DNA of 64,000 nucleotides from contig NC_135498.1 in the NCBI RefSeq assembly GCF_052857255.1, positions 162,684,124 through 162,748,123 on the forward strand, in the 5' to 3' direction. Source of the stretch: Amblyomma americanum. Taxonomy: Eukaryota > Arthropoda > Arachnida > Ixodida > Ixodidae. How positions within the stretch are numbered: the stretch's first letter is position 1; each line of letters opens with the position of its first letter. The notes under the pieces were generated by a model. The model was not told where the DNA came from. It ran no database searches and saw nothing but the letters and a program-made list of their open reading frames with translations. This document shows positions 11,640 through 22,599 of the stretch, in pieces. Made by a program: the position numbers and the translations under genes.

Positions 11640-12376
11640 AGAATTGGCGCACATCATAAGGATCTTGGAAATGCTCAAGTTTAAGGGGTCAAGGAGAGAT
11701 TGCACAAAACAAATCTATGGAGTATAGAACCAAGACTAGCTTTCGTTGTAAAATGACCTAGGCTGAAGAACAAAGATCAAGTTTGAGGCATGAAGTAGTA
11801 AAGAATTGCCATTTTTTGCAATCATTTCGACATTTAAGAGCAAAAATATTCATGAAAATGGCGAAATCCGCGCCACCAGGTGCAAAACGGAATTAGACCA
11901 AAAATTTTGATAGGGCCAGACAAAGTCGCAATGCCTCCCACTCTAAGAGAAGAAGGAGGCGATGTTTATACGCAGGTGACCCAAAGAACAACACACAGCC
12001 AAACTCTAATCTGGACGGACATACATTCTATAAATCATCAAAAGCGAGTGCCTTCTCATGCCGCAACGAATGTTGCTCAACCTTCGCAGCATGCCGACTA
12101 CCCATACTCTTTTCTCAGTACGACGTTCTAAAGGCTGGTGTACTTTGCGATGTCAGCGCACGTTAAAAACCCCAAGTGGTTTAAAATTCCCGAGCCCTTC
12201 ACTACGGTGTCTCTCATAGCCTGAGTCGTTTTGGGACGTGAAACCCCCATAAACCATCCTTTCGCCGTTATACGCTCTATATGGGCACGCCAGATAAGTG
12301 TAGGATTATAAATTACTACGAGGAATTTAATAGTTTGCGCTATAGGAATTTCGTGGTGGCGATAAACAATAGATAT
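11640..12376 (-). pseudogene. LINE copy B RT thumb region, interrupted by a SINE
   Basis: Motifs in reading order on the minus strand are YRHHEIPIAQTIKFLVVIYN and RAHIERI (12270-12370), then a break caused by a SINE fragment at 12137-12257. The reading resumes as VCPSRLEFGCVLFFGSPAYK (11990-12060). Copies A and C show the same succession. Stops and frame changes are frequent. Confidence 0.7.
12137..12257 (+). mobile_element. Ruka-type SINE, 3' body fragment
   Basis: The stretch from gcgatgtcagcgcacgttaa to gggacgtgaaacccccataa closely matches the non-tRNA body of the SINE copies at 31618, 35743 and 46405, read in the opposite orientation. The tRNA-like head is missing, so the copy is 5'-truncated. 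It sits inside LINE copy B. Confidence 0.7.
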
Positions 12377-12567
12377 TGTCAGCGATAAACGGTCGAAGCA
12401 CTTAAAACCAGGTTTAATTAGACGTGCTAGGCGTGAAACAGAGCAGGGAGCTCGAGCGAGGAAGAAGACGAAAAACTCAAGCCCCTCGAGAGCGCAACGC
12501 ATGGCAAGTCCAATCTAAAACAGTTCGGCCGCGGTATGGCGCCACTGGATTGCTTGGTACTGTGGCA
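12377..12567 (-). repeat. 3' LTR of Gypsy element 2
   Basis: On the element's strand the LTR begins TGCCACAGT and ends GTCTGACA-like (TG...CA). It aligns along its whole length with 17596-17783, sharing the cggtcgaagcac and ggccgcggtatggcgccact blocks. The polyadenylation signal seen in the other LTR is altered here (ttaatt instead of tttatt on the plus strand). Confidence 0.88.
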
Positions 12568-12793
12568 TTACTCACCCTCTCTGAGGTACAACGACGCGGT
12601 GCCGCAGCAATGAGAAGCACGATGACAAGGGACGGCGCATGTGTCCGACGGCTGGTGTGGACCCGCCTGAAGCGCTAGCGGGCGTGGTACGGCTTCATCC
12701 GTGCGACATGGACGACTTCGGGGGTCGGCCGTCTAGAGGAGCGAACTGTACCCTGGGGAAGAACTTCATAGTTCACCTCACTGACTTGGCGGA
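12568..12793 (-). other. Gypsy element 2: end of integrase, spacer and polypurine tract
   Basis: The stretch carries degraded integrase C-terminal sequence and untranslated spacer. On the element strand it ends in a purine-rich AGAGAGGGTGAG just before the 3' LTR, in the position of the polypurine tract. Confidence 0.55.
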
Positions 12794-13822
12794 TTACCTT
12801 GTGAGGGCCAAAATATCGGCGCAGAAGCTTTTCGGAGCGCCCACACATGCGTATTGGGCTCCAAACTCAGACTTGTTCGTCGGGCTGGTAAAAAACAGCT
12901 CGGTGGCGGAGGTTATAGCGGCAGCGCCGAGGGCTTGCTGGTGCCGGATGCGCTGTCGGGCGAGTTCGCGGGCGGCCTCGGCGTGACGAACGAATTGGGC
13001 AGCACCCATAACAGATGAGGTACTACTAGTCGGGAGCAACATGGCGTCCAGCACGGTTGTGGCTCCGCGACCATCCACTAGACGAAATGGAGTGAAGCGT
13101 GTCGTTTCTTGTAGAGCAGTGTTATAGGCAAGTGTGACGTAAGGGAGCATGGCGTCCCAGTTGCAGTGGTCTGCGTCAACATACATAGAAATCATATCGG
13201 CGATCGTCTTGTTGAGACGTCCGGTGAGGCCGTTCGTTTGAGGGTGATATGTTGTTGTTTTGCGGTGACTTAAGCCGCTCAGGCGCAGATCTTCCTGCGT
13301 AAAGGCTGAGGTGAACGCCACTCCCCTGTCAGTTAAAACGATGGTGGGTGCACCGTGACGAAGCACAATATCTTGAACGAAAAAGTTCGCAATTTTGTCA
13401 GCGGTACCACGAGGGAGAGCTTCAGTTTCACAGTACAGGCTGAGGTAGTCGGTGGCGACCACAATGTAGCGGTTACCCAGCGAGGACTCCGGCAATGGGC
13501 CGAGTAAGTCCATGCCGACTTGGTGGAAGGGAACTTGTGGCGGATTAATAGGCTGCAGTAGTCCGGCTGGCTTAGTCGGCGGCGTCTTGCGATGTTGGCG
13601 CTCGCGGCAAGTTCTGACGTAACGCTGGACAACTGCAGCAACCCTGTGCCAGTAGTACTTTTGGCGTATCCGGGCCAAAGTGCGGGAAAAACCCTTGCGA
13701 CCAGAAGATGGGTCGTCATGGCACGCCTTCAGAACTTCGTCGCGCAAGGCCACAGGTACGACGAGCAGATAGGCAGCTTCTGTTGGGTTGTAGTTTTTCT
13801 TATACAGAACGCCACCGCGCAA
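12794..13822 (-). pseudogene. Gypsy element 2 integrase
   Basis: A 342-codon open frame, the longest in the window. The HHCC zinc site is damaged: the His of the usual SGHLG is replaced (SGRKG) and the second Cys of CRECQ is Arg (CRERQ). In the core, Asp of GMDLLGPLP and Asp of VLTDRGVAF remain, but the catalytic Glu is Gly (YHPQTNGLTGRLNKT; codon GGA). The frame is then cut by a shift and a stop before the C-terminal GPY/F module. The long open frame therefore encodes a protein that cannot carry out strand transfer. Confidence 0.9.
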
Positions 13823-14350
13823 ACAGAATGACGACAGTCGACGTGAGAAGATTCGCGGGGGCGACGCAGCGCTTCCTTCAAGATACTCAATGAGAGGTCG
13901 TAGTTCACTGTCATCTCTATGGTGTTGAGTGAGGACGGACGTGGAGACGGCGCCGAGAAAAATCGAATAGTCGGCGGGATCAGCTCGGTTCTGCTCGATA
14001 AATGCACGAGACAGACAGTCGGCATCACAATGCTTCCTACCGGACTTATAAACGATGGTGACATCGAAATCTTGAGGGCGAAGGCTCCAGCGTGCAAGCT
14101 GTCCCGAGGGATCTTTGAGGTTCGCCCGTCAACAAAGCGAATGTTGATCACTGACGACTCTATAAGGGCGGCCATATAAATACGGGTGAAATTTGGTCAC
14201 TGCCCACACAATGGCCAGGCATTCTTTTTCGTGGTGGAATAGTTTGCCTCAGATTGTGACAAGGTGCGGCTCGCGTATGCGATTAAGCGTTCGAGACCAT
14301 TCTGCCACAACACAAGGACCGCACCGAGGCCGATGTTGCTGGCGTCTGTG
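13823..14350 (-). pseudogene. Gypsy element 2 RNase H
   Basis: After a frameshift near 14345 the element strand reads [19 protein letters not shown] (first catalytic Asp present), then [38 protein letters not shown] and HCDADCLSRAF. The domain is collinear with that of Gypsy element 3, and its acidic residues, unlike those of the RT, are retained. Confidence 0.82.
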
Positions 14351-15129
14351 TGCTGTTCAGTGGCGGCTGCTCGTCGTTGTGTCCAAGGATGGGCGTACTT
14401 TGGAGACGAGTTCGGAGGTCCTCAAAGGCCTTCTGTTGTTCCAGGCCCCAGAAGAACGGTTCGGAATATTTCATGAGGCGGGTGAGGGGCTCAGCGACAT
14501 GGGAGAAGTTCTGCACAAAACACCGATAATAGGCGCACAGACCCAGAATGCTGCGCACACTTCGCTTTTCGGTGGGCATAGGAAAAGCAGCCACGGCGGC
14601 TGTCTTATCGGGGTCGGGGCTAACCCCTTTAGTACTCACGATGTGGCCCAAACACTTCAACTTTTCGAAAGCAAAGTGACATTTTTCGGGCTCCAGGGAA
14701 AGACCGGCCGACCGAATTGCTTAGAACACAGCGCGCAGAGGTCTTAGGTGCTCTTCAAACGTATCAGAGAAAATGACAACGTAATACAAATACACGAGAC
14801 AGGACTGCATTTCATATCGGCAAGAACGGTATCCATCATCCCCCGGAAGGTTGCAGGAGCCGAGCACAGGCCGAAAGGGAGCACCCGGAATTCGTACAGA
14901 CCGTCCGGTGTATAAAAGGTGGTCTTTTCCTGGTCGCGTTCGTCCACCTCGATTTCCCAATACCCGCTGCGTAAAGCTGGCAATGAGAAGTACTTGGCGT
15001 GGCGCAGCCGATCCACGGAGTCATCAATGCGCGGCATGGCATAAACATCTTTTTTGTGATTTTGTTTAAACATCGGTAATAAACGCAGAACCGTAGGGTT
15101 CCATTTTTCTTTGCTACTAGAACAACAGG
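14283..15129 (-). pseudogene. Gypsy element 2 RT catalytic core and connection
   Basis: FYTPDGLYEFRVLPFGLCSA (about 14870-14930) is the RT palm. The catalytic box at about 14790 reads CLVYLYYVVIFSDTFEEHL, so both Asp of the usual YLDD are Tyr, each explained by a single G-to-T change on the element strand. Downstream LGHIVSTKGVSPDPDKTAA and LGLCAYYRCFVQNFSHVAE form the connection region. At least two frameshifts are present. Polymerase activity is excluded by the active site alone. Confidence 0.88.
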
Positions 15130-16100
15130 CGACGCCCGCGGGCTCGTCGACGGCTGTATCACATCGTCGAGGAGCATTTCTTGAACTTGGCGGTGAATGG
15201 CATCACGCGCCTTTGAAGCGATCCGGTAAGGCGACAGACATAACGGCCGCTGGTTGGCATCGACTATAATTAGGTGCTTTGTGATCGGTGTCTGCCTAAC
15301 CTTAGAGGTCGAGGCGAAGCAGTCACTGAAAGACTGGATAACGCTTTCGAGGCACGGTTTCTGATTAGACGGGAGGTTTGGGTTCACGTCAGTTCTTTTT
15401 TTGGGAGTGGTCGGTGCCTCCACTGATGTCCAGGCTTCGGACAAAGCGTACTGTCCCGCGAATTCGCCGAGTTCTTCGAAATACGCAATAACTGTTCTGC
15501 CAGGCGAACACTGAGGTTCACAGCCAAAACTGGTTACCAAGAGCTCGGTTCGGCCATTGTTCAGCTCGACAATTCCGCGAGCAACACAGACTTGCCGACC
15601 AAGGATCAGCGACATGTTGGTTTCAGCGATGCCACGAGTACAAGTGATGTCATAATCTACGGTAACAAACATGCTAGCTCTTGACGGGATTAATACATGG
15701 TCGTCGAACACGCGTAACTTAGTCCCGCGTAGCTCGGTATCGCCGTCAACGGGGGGTTGAGTGGAAAATGACATGACCAGCTCCTGAAGGTTGATGACAG
15801 CACCGTACTCCCGAAGTAAATCCAAACCAAGTATCAGGTCTTTGGAGCACTCGGGTTGCACAGCAAAGCAACCAGAGAAAGTAGCACCGCGGATCTGTAT
15901 TCGTGACGTGCAGACGCCAATAGGCGTAAACACATGGCCGCCGGCAGTGCGGATCTGGGGTCTAGACCAAGGGGTCAGAACCTTTCTGAGGGCCGTAGCT
16001 AGCCGACTGCTCATTACAGAAATTCAGCGCCGGTATCCACAAGCGCGGTCACATCGCGATTATCAGCGATTACTGGGATTTCGGCAGACACCAGTCAGTC
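15130..16100 (-). pseudogene. Gypsy element 2 protease and RT N-terminus
   Basis: The aspartic protease signature TALVDTGAEF lies at about 16020-16060. A one-base deletion right after it shifts the frame, and the rest of the protease continues in the new frame (QIRTAGGHVFTPIG, then DLILGLDLLREYGAVI, the usual second half). A long linker leads to the RT fingers: QVQEMLLDDVIQPSTSPRAS and VVLVAKKNGTLRFCVYYRCL. The RT motif usually reads CVDYRRLN; here Asp is Tyr (CVYYRCLN). Confidence 0.85.
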
Positions 16101-16228
16101 ACAGCCCGTCCTTGTCGTTGAGGTCGTCGGGTGAGGTCGTCGTTGGTCGGATTGTAGCCGCGAATCATCGGGTGGAGGCTCTTGACTTGATCCAATAGCG
16201 GAGGCCCTACCACCGGGGGACGCCGCCT

Positions 16229-17525
16229 TCAGTTTTCCCGATGTGAGGACGCGCCGCTGAGCTGGCTAGAAAAAAACGGGCGGCAAGAAAACCGCCTTGG
16301 GGATGGCGACTGGGACTGGCGTCGCCGCGAGGTCGTTGGCTGCACGTTATCGGACAGATACCAGTCGATGCCCCTCGGCCCTTCTCCGTAGCGTGGTCGA
16401 AGTGCGTCAGGTGGAAACCCCCTAAAGCCAATTCTGCGGTAGAGGCAGTGGCAGAGGTTGTGGCCGGGCTCCAAACAGTGGTAGCAGAGCGGCCGTTTGT
16501 TTGCCGTACACCAAACGCGCGTTTTTTTCATGCTGGACAGGGGCTCCTGCGGTACGACCGGTACAGCTGCAGTTGGGTACCGCAGTGAAGACACAGGAGT
16601 GACGAGAGAAAAGGCTTGACTCACTGGCCTAGGACGACTTTGTATTGCTTGACTGTATGTCATCACACAGGGCGCTGGCTGCGGAACTGGTGGCGACTGA
16701 ACAGCTCGCCGGACTTAATCTCGGACCACGTCCAGTATGGCAGCGATACTGGCCTGTGGAGCTCCGAAGCGAAGTTCCTCGAGTTCTTCGCGCACCAGGC
16801 TCCTCACAAGCTCTAGAAGCTCCTCAGTGGGTAACGACGAGAGCGTGCAGTTGGTACACTAGCCTGACGGCCATTGTGGGCGCCGCGTTCTTGCAGAGAA
16901 CGCTCCATGCTTGTTGTCTCCTTGGCAAATTCGGCCACCGTTCTTGGCGGGTCACGTACCATTCCGGCGAACAATTGCTTTTGACGCCGCGCTTTAAGCG
17001 CCGTACCTTCTTGTTCTCGGGCATACAGGTGTCGGCGCGATTGAAGAGTCGCGTCGTGTCCTCGATTAACATGGCGACGCTCTCGTTCGGCTGCTGCAAC
17101 CTCGATTGCAAGGCGATTTCATCCTTCTCCTTTAGTTCGCTGGTGTTGAACATGGCTAAGAGCTCTCGGCGAAAGATCTGCCAGTTAGTGAAGGAAGCTT
17201 CGGGGTTCTCATACCACGTCTTGGCAGAGTCCTGTAGTGCAAAGTACACGTTCCGCAATTTGCGGTCGCCGTCCCATTCTTTGAAACCCACCACACGGTC
17301 AAAGTTACCCAACCAGTCTTCGACGTCCTCAAACCTCTCACCGTGGAATGATGGGGGCGACCGAGGCGTGTGAAGGACGAACGGCGGTGCATTCCCGGAA
17401 CGCTGACTTGTCTGGCTAGCCGTAGCAGACGTCATGGCCCTTACTGATCTTGTGAGCTGTCCGAACTTGGTTGTAGGCCTCTCAGGCGGCGGCTCGCCTT
17501 GTGGACTGGTGTTGTTGCCACGCAT
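16229..17525 (-). pseudogene. Gypsy element 2 gag
   Basis: Starting from a Met at 17525, 70 bases after the LTR, the frame encodes a capsid-like region: FHGERFEDVEDWLGNFDRVV, ALQDSAKTWYENPEA and LLAMFNTSELKEKDE. A frameshift near 17000 corrupts the end of capsid (KVRRLKRGVKSN then nonsense). The nucleocapsid appears in another frame (16229-16666) with CYHCLEPGHNLCHC, a C-x2-C-x4-H-x4-C zinc knuckle intact in its ligands. Gag would form the intracellular particle that packages the element RNA. Confidence 0.85.
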
Positions 17526-17575
17526 TGAGAAGTGTCGTCAAGAGTGCCATCGAGGTCAGCGTACATGGACCGTTA

Positions 17576-17591
17576 CCCAGCGGCTCCACCA
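17576..17591 (-). promoter_or_regulatory. Candidate primer-binding site of Gypsy element 2
   Basis: Four bases inside the 5' LTR the element strand reads TGGTGGAGCCGCTGGG. It starts with TGG, the complement of a tRNA 3' CCA end, in the right place to prime minus-strand synthesis. The tRNA species was not identified. Confidence 0.5.
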
Positions 17592-17595
17592 AATA

Positions 17596-17783
17596 TGTCA
17601 CCGATAAACGGTCGAAGCACCCAAACTAGGTTTATTTAGACGCGCTAGGCGTGAAAGACAGCAGGAACATCACGCGAAGAAGATGACAATCCTCTAGTCC
17701 CTCGAGTGCGCAAGGCATGGCAAGTCCCATCTAAAATAGTTCGGCCGCGGTATGGCGCCACTGGATTGATTGGGACTGTACCA
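17596..17783 (-). repeat. 5' LTR of Gypsy element 2
   Basis: Partner of 12377-12567. On the element strand it ends in GGTGACA and carries AATAAA (plus-strand tttatt at 17631-17636). Many substitutions separate the two LTRs, so the insertion is not recent. Confidence 0.88.
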
Positions 17784-17792
17784 ATATATTAA

Positions 17793-18480
17793 CTAGAAAA
17801 GAAGCGAGAAAACCAATAAATAATATTTATTTACATTAAGGAAGATGCTATTGGCGCCAAATCTTTCGTATAGGACACTGAAGTAAGATTGTAGGGACTG
17901 GTACAAAGAATGTATGTCATTCTCGGAAGCAAAGAAGGCGAAGTCATCTGCATACACATACGTTGTAACCATACGACTGCAGATAATGCTGCTAAGTAAG
18001 ATGTTGTAAAGAACAGGGGAGAGGCCCTCACCTTGGGACACTCCTCACGCTTGTCGAAATCTGCCAGAGGAAACACCATTCTTCAAGCAGTAAAATTCCC
18101 TCTCAGCCAGAAATTCAGCCAGACACCAATGACATAATCTTGCTTCGAAGTCCTACAGCCTGTAAACTTTGCAACAGCGTCCACTGCTCCGCGCTGTCAT
18201 AGGCCTTCGACACATCTAAAGAAACAAGCGCAGCTTGTTGCTTTCGGCAACAAGCTAATTGTATGCGGCTCTCCAGGTCGGTATGAGCGCACCACATAGA
18301 GCATCCTGGCCTGAAACCAGTTTGGCAAAGGTTCAACAGCCAATTCTCTTATATGATTGACATTATTCGGCCATGCAACACCCTTTCAATTAACTTTACG
18401 AGATTTGAGGAAATCGGCTTTATATTGTCTAACACGTAACCGTCTCTCTGCTTTTCAAGTAAAGCGATAACCTTCGCTAG
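17793..18480 (-). pseudogene. LINE copy B reverse transcriptase fingers/palm
   Basis: In reading order: LLEKQRDGYVLDNIKPIS and LVKLIERVLHGRI (18360-18480), TGFRPGCSMWCAHTDLESR and VSLDVSKAYDSAEQW (18180-18330), GEGLSPVLYNILLSS (18000), and TTYVYADDFAFFASENDIHS (17920-17970). The YADD catalytic box is intact. Motif order and wording agree with copy C at 51.3-52.6 kb. Frame changes separate the blocks. Confidence 0.85.
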
Positions 18481-19079
18481 ACGCCACTCATTTGCAATTC
18501 ATGGCCCTTGAAGAGAATAACTTCGCAGCGCCAGTATTTCCTCCGGAGATTCCTCTAGCAAAACATTTGTCACACAACAGTGACAACGCTAAGGCAATGG
18601 GCCGCCTGTGGAAGGCGGGACACAGTTTGCGAGAGCTCAGCGATTGTGACCTCTTCGAAATCGTCCAATGTGCTGACAAATCTCAGAAGAAAAAGAAGAG
18701 CCGAAAACCGGTGATCAAGGCCCCTGCCTATCTCTTCTAAAGGCTTAGCAAGCTCCGTGCGCCTCTGAACTAGAGACGCTGCGTTCGTGGCGCGGTCAGG
18801 ATTAGTTTCCTGAACTTCAGTTAATTTAATATAGCACGCCGATTGCCATAATTATAAATAAATTCGGAGTGTTGAGTATCGTACAACTCTTTTGCACGAG
18901 ATTCGGTGCGCTTAGACGTAGCCGTAATGAACTTATTGTCGATTCAGTTTTGGGGGCACTGATTGTATAAAAGTTTCTTCCATGCAGCCTTTCGCAGCCT
19001 GTAATACCGCGAGCACCCAGTGTTGCAGTGAAAGCATGGCAATTTTTTTTTGCCTGCCTTGACCAGAAACTCAGATTTT
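18481..19079 (-). pseudogene. LINE copy B linker between endonuclease and RT
   Basis: Contains the degraded region that in jockey-like ORF2 proteins carries a basic stretch after the endonuclease (FWTELVKNLSFWSRQAKK near 19040-19090) and the pre-RT segment (EDFEEVTIAELSQTVSRL near 18610-18660). Stops occur in all frames. Confidence 0.6.
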
Positions 19080-19557
19080 TTACGAGCTCCGTCCAAAATT
19101 TAACAAATGCCGAAGGCATTGTTTGCAGTGTAGGAATTCAAAAATGGTTGAATATATTTTGAGGATATTTTGAAAGCATTTGTAATTTATGAAGGTGCCC
19201 TGGTGGCTGGTAGGGGAGGTGAAGTGGGACGCAACCTGGAAACTGATCGGTAGGTGATCACTATTAGAGGCACAGTCAACTGGCGTTGGAGAGGAAACAA
19301 TAGTTACCGGGATGCAAAATGTTACGTCTAACGCTGAGCGATACTGGCCTTGGACAAATGTGGTGAGAACTGAATTTTGGCAGACGAGGCTAATTTCACA
19401 AGTCCAGTCCCACAAGCATGTACCGCAGCAATCTGTTCTAAACCCCCGCGAAACATTTAGCGAGTTAAAGTCCCCAACAATTAAAACTGCAACGAGATAG
19501 AAACGAGATAGAAACGAGTCAAGAGGCCGAATGTCATGCGCACCTGTGGGAAAATAT
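19080..19557 (-). pseudogene. LINE copy B AP-type endonuclease, C-terminal part
   Basis: VLIVGDFNSLNVSRGF (19450-19490) is the GDFN motif. SALDVTFCIP and NSDHLPISFQVA (19230-19310) are the closing SDH motif of the apurinic-like endonuclease that nicks target DNA in LINEs. The residues before it (TGAHDIRPLDSFL, 19500-19555) join naturally to the N-terminal half found beyond Gypsy element 3 at 24803. Confidence 0.85.
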
Positions 19558-19564
19558 TCATAAG

Positions 19565-20635
19565 CTATATTGAATGGTTGGTATCCAGGAAGATTCAGAT
19601 CAACAGCCTGAATTTCGCACTAAGTTTTGCCGCCAGGACGAGGTTCGAGAATCGAGAAGCCACCTTGACGACGTGGGACCTGCTTCGAAGCGGCTTCCTG
19701 CAAACATTTACAAGTGTCCTGCGCAAAGAGCGAGCCCAAGCTGTACTGGAGACCAGAGAGCAGCTGCCGAATGAGACGATCGCAATCTTCACTGAGGAAA
19801 TGAGCCGTCTGTTCCGCCAAGCCGACCCGGAAATGTCCGAAGAGAACAAAGTCCGCCAACTGAATTGTGGTGTAAAGGAGGAACTTTTCGGTGCAATGAC
19901 ATGAAGCCCGCCGACGACCGTAGAAGAGTTCCTTCGCGAGGCCACCAGCATTGAAAAGACACTCGAAATGCGGAACCGCCAATTCAACCGCCGCACGAAC
20001 ACGACAAACTACGCCGGAGTTCAGTCACTGGCCACCGACGACCTGCGCGAGACCATCAGGGCAGTCGTACGAGAGGAGCTTCAAAGGATCTTCCCTTCAT
20101 CGCAACCTAAAGTGGCCTCAGTCGCCGAAATTGTCAAAGAAGAAGTCCAGCGATCGCTGGGAGTTCCCGAGGTACAACCACAATCATCGCAGCCCCCGCC
20201 AGAAGCGATGACCTATGCCGCCGTCGCCCGCCGTCAAGGTCCCCCTCCACGACCGCGCGAGGACCCTGTAACGCCGCAATTCCGTCGCCCACCGCCGCCA
20301 ACACGCCCACCCGTCGACCAGCTCAGCTACCCGAGGAAGACCGACGTTTGGCCCGCTCCTGACCACCGCCCGCTCTGCTACCACTGCGGGGAAGCCGGCC
20401 ATGTGTACCGCCGATGCCCATACCCGACCTGCGTTTGCGAGGGTTCGCCGTGGACGCACCGCGCCCTCGGGGAGGCGAACGCCCTCGTTACATCGCCGAC
20501 TACCTCGCCGCTACTCAGTGGAGCCCTCGACGGCCGTCCCGATCGCCGTCACCAGGCCGCTACCTGTCGCCGCAGCGCCGTCCATACACTGGCCCAGCAC
20601 GGGGCCGCTCTGCGAGCCCATATCCGGAAAACTAA
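19565..20635 (+). pseudogene. Gypsy element 3 gag (N-terminus missing)
   Basis: The capsid part reads TRFENREATLTTWDLLRSGF and LRKERAQAVLETREQLPNE (19640-19790). It then shifts frame near 19900 into SIEKTLEMRNRQFNRR and a long Pro/Gln/Arg-rich region. The nucleocapsid knuckle CYHCGEAGHVYRRC (20378-20420) has all CCHC ligands. A four-base-type frame change just after it moves the basic RSPSPGRYLSPQRR tail into another frame, ending at 20635. Compared with Gypsy element 2, roughly the first 90 residues are missing. Confidence 0.83.
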
Positions 20636-20836
20636 AAGCAGCAACCAATGGAGGTGCGGTTGCTGTTCGTCAAACTGACGAAGATTCTCCTCCGCCGACG
20701 AAGACGACGCAGAGACCATCTCGACGACATAATAACGACACGCCGCCGTCCCGACGAAGTCGGGAAGCCAAGACTACACCGACGAAAGACGACTTGACGA
20801 CGTGACGTTCCAACTTTAGTTCAACACGACGCAGCC

Positions 20837-21334
20837 GTGATCCGGCAGGCAAGACCTAGCTGCAACGCCAGACAAAGAACCACCGACCTCGACGTGCTTC
20901 TCGACGGCCACGCAGTTACCGCCTTAGTGGACACAGGGGCTGATTACTCCGTAATGAGTGGACACATCGCCACCCAGTTGAAGAAAGTTAAGACCGCATG
21001 GGAAGGCCCTCAAATTCGGACCACTGGAGGACACCTCATCACGCCGACTGGAATCTGCACGGCAAGAATAACCATTCATGACCGCACTTACCCTGCCACC
21101 TTCGTTATCCTCCAACAGTGTTCACGAGACGTCATTCTCGGTATGGACTTCCTGAACCAACACGGCGCAATCATCGACCTGAAGTCGAAGTCAATAACGC
21201 TGTCGGAAGATAAAGCGATACCGCCGGAGAGCCCTCGTAGTCACCACGCCTTGAGTGTGCTCGGAGATCAAGTGAGCATCCTGCCTCGCTCCAGCATTGT
21301 TCTTTCGGTCGGCACCGAAATTTCGCTGGCGTAG
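20837..21334 (+). pseudogene. Gypsy element 3 protease
   Basis: TALVDTGADYSVMSGHIATQ carries the aspartic-protease DTGA motif. IRTTGGHLITPTGI and DVILGMDFLNQHGAII complete the retropepsin-like fold. The protease itself is free of stops. The frame is lost at 21334, and the polyprotein continues one frame over (DREICVARGIARLHGGKT). Confidence 0.85.
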
Positions 21335-22599
21335 ACGGTGTCATCGAAGGCGACCAACGTCTACTGCTAGACCGTGAAATTTGCGTCGCAAGAGGGATCG
21401 CTCGACTGCATGGAGGGAAAACTGAAGGGTTGCTGACAAACTTCAGCCAAGAGTTCAAGCACATCAACAGGGGCACGACGATCGCGTACATCGAGGAAAT
21501 TCTGGAAACCAGTAACGCGTTTGTCCTCTCGGATTCCGCCGCATCTACCCCGACGACCATGGTTCCCGAACCAGACTATGACATTAATCCAAGTCTCCCC
21601 GTGATTAAGCAACAGCAGCTCAGAAGTCTGCTCCGACGATACAAAGGCTGCTTTTCGACGTCATCGAGGATTCGACAAAAACCAGTCGCCAAGCATCGCA
21701 TAATCACCGAGGAGAAGCGCTCGACCACTCCGCCAGAGCCCTTACCGAATTTCGCCGCGAGAACGTGAAGCTATAAGAGAACAAGTCGACGAAATGCTGC
21801 GCGAAGACATTATCCAGCCGTCGAAAAGCCCGTGGGCATCCCCTGTTGTCCTGGCGAAGAAGAGGACGGAACCCTCCGTTTCTGCGTCGATTATCGTCGT
21901 CTGAACAAGATCACGAAGAACGTATGCCCCCTCCTACGGATAGACGACGCATTGGATCGGCTCTGCAACGCAAAATACTTCTCGACGATGGACCTCAACT
22001 CTGGCTATTGGCAAATAGAAGTCGACGAAAAAAATCGCGAATAGACCGCCTTCATCACCCCAGACGGCCTCTACGAGTTCAAGGTTTTGCCATTTGGACT
22101 GTGCTCGGCGACTGCAACGTTCCAGCGCGTGATGAACACGGTTTTAGCAGGATTGAAATGGCAGACCTGTCTCGTTTACTTGGCTGACGTCGTCTTCGCC
22201 GCAAATTTCGACGATCACCTTAGGCGACTTGCCACAGTACTAGAGGCCATCAAGTCATCAGGGCTCACTATGAAGCCAGAAAAGTGCCGCTTCGCTTACG
22301 ATGAGCTTCTGTTCCTAGGCCACATCATCAGCAAGTCTACAGTCCGCCCTGGCCCGCAGAAGACAGCTGCCATCGCACAGTTCCCGCGGCCCATCGACAA
22401 GAAGGCAGTGCGTAGATTTCTTGGCATGTGTGCCTACTACAGGCGATTTCTCAAGGACTTTTCACGCATCGCTGAGCCGCTGACACAGCTAACTAAATGT
22501 GACGTCGAGTTCAAGTGGGAAACGCCGCAGGCCGACGCATTTCAAGAACTCAAACGATGCATGCAGTCGCCGCCTGTACTTGCGCACTTCAACGAGCAC
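21335..22599 (+). pseudogene. Gypsy element 3 reverse transcriptase
   Basis: Motifs in order: EMLREDIIQPSKSPWASPVV, FCVDYRRLNKITK (Asp kept), MDLNSGYWQIEVDEK, a stop at 22042, then VLPFGLCSATATFQRVM and the catalytic box CLVYLADVVFAANFDDHL. Where YLDD is expected the box reads YLAD, so the first catalytic Asp is Ala. The connection region FLGMCAYYRRFLKDFSRIAE follows intact. There are frameshifts near 21770, 21850 and 22045. Confidence 0.88.

Larger units (their letters stand above)
10411..12376 (-). mobile_element. LINE copy B, 3' segment (continues at 17784)
   Basis: Minus-strand LINE. Its 3' tail is a GTT/CAA-type repeat at 10411-10428, with 3' UTR at about 10430-10560. Proceeding 5' come the terminal zinc knuckle, RNase H and RT thumb. 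At 12376 the LINE stops abruptly at the LTR of a Gypsy element and resumes at 17784 beyond it, with ATAT present on both sides. The thumb sequence on either side joins at the length expected from the related copy C, with a one-base frame difference. Confidence 0.85.
12377..17783 (-). mobile_element. Ty3/Gypsy element 2, complete but inactive, nested in LINE copy B
   Basis: A 5.4 kb minus-strand element bounded by two similar LTRs (12377-12567 and 17596-17783). It has a candidate primer-binding site, gag, protease, RT, RNase H and integrase in canonical order. ATAT occurs immediately outside both ends (12373-12376 and 17784-17787), consistent with a 4 bp target duplication. Frameshifts and replaced catalytic residues show it is dead. 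No env-like frame is present. Confidence 0.92.
17784..19557 (-). mobile_element. LINE copy B, middle segment (RT and endonuclease 3' part)
   Basis: This is the continuation of LINE copy B on the far side of Gypsy element 2. Reading 5' to 3' on the minus strand it contains the end of the AP-type endonuclease, the linker, and the RT fingers and palm. It is interrupted at 19557 by Gypsy element 3 and resumes at 24803. Confidence 0.85.

Noticed and set aside
12128..12502. 124-codon minus-strand frame as one gene
   Set aside because: It is a chance fusion of LTR, LINE and SINE sequence.
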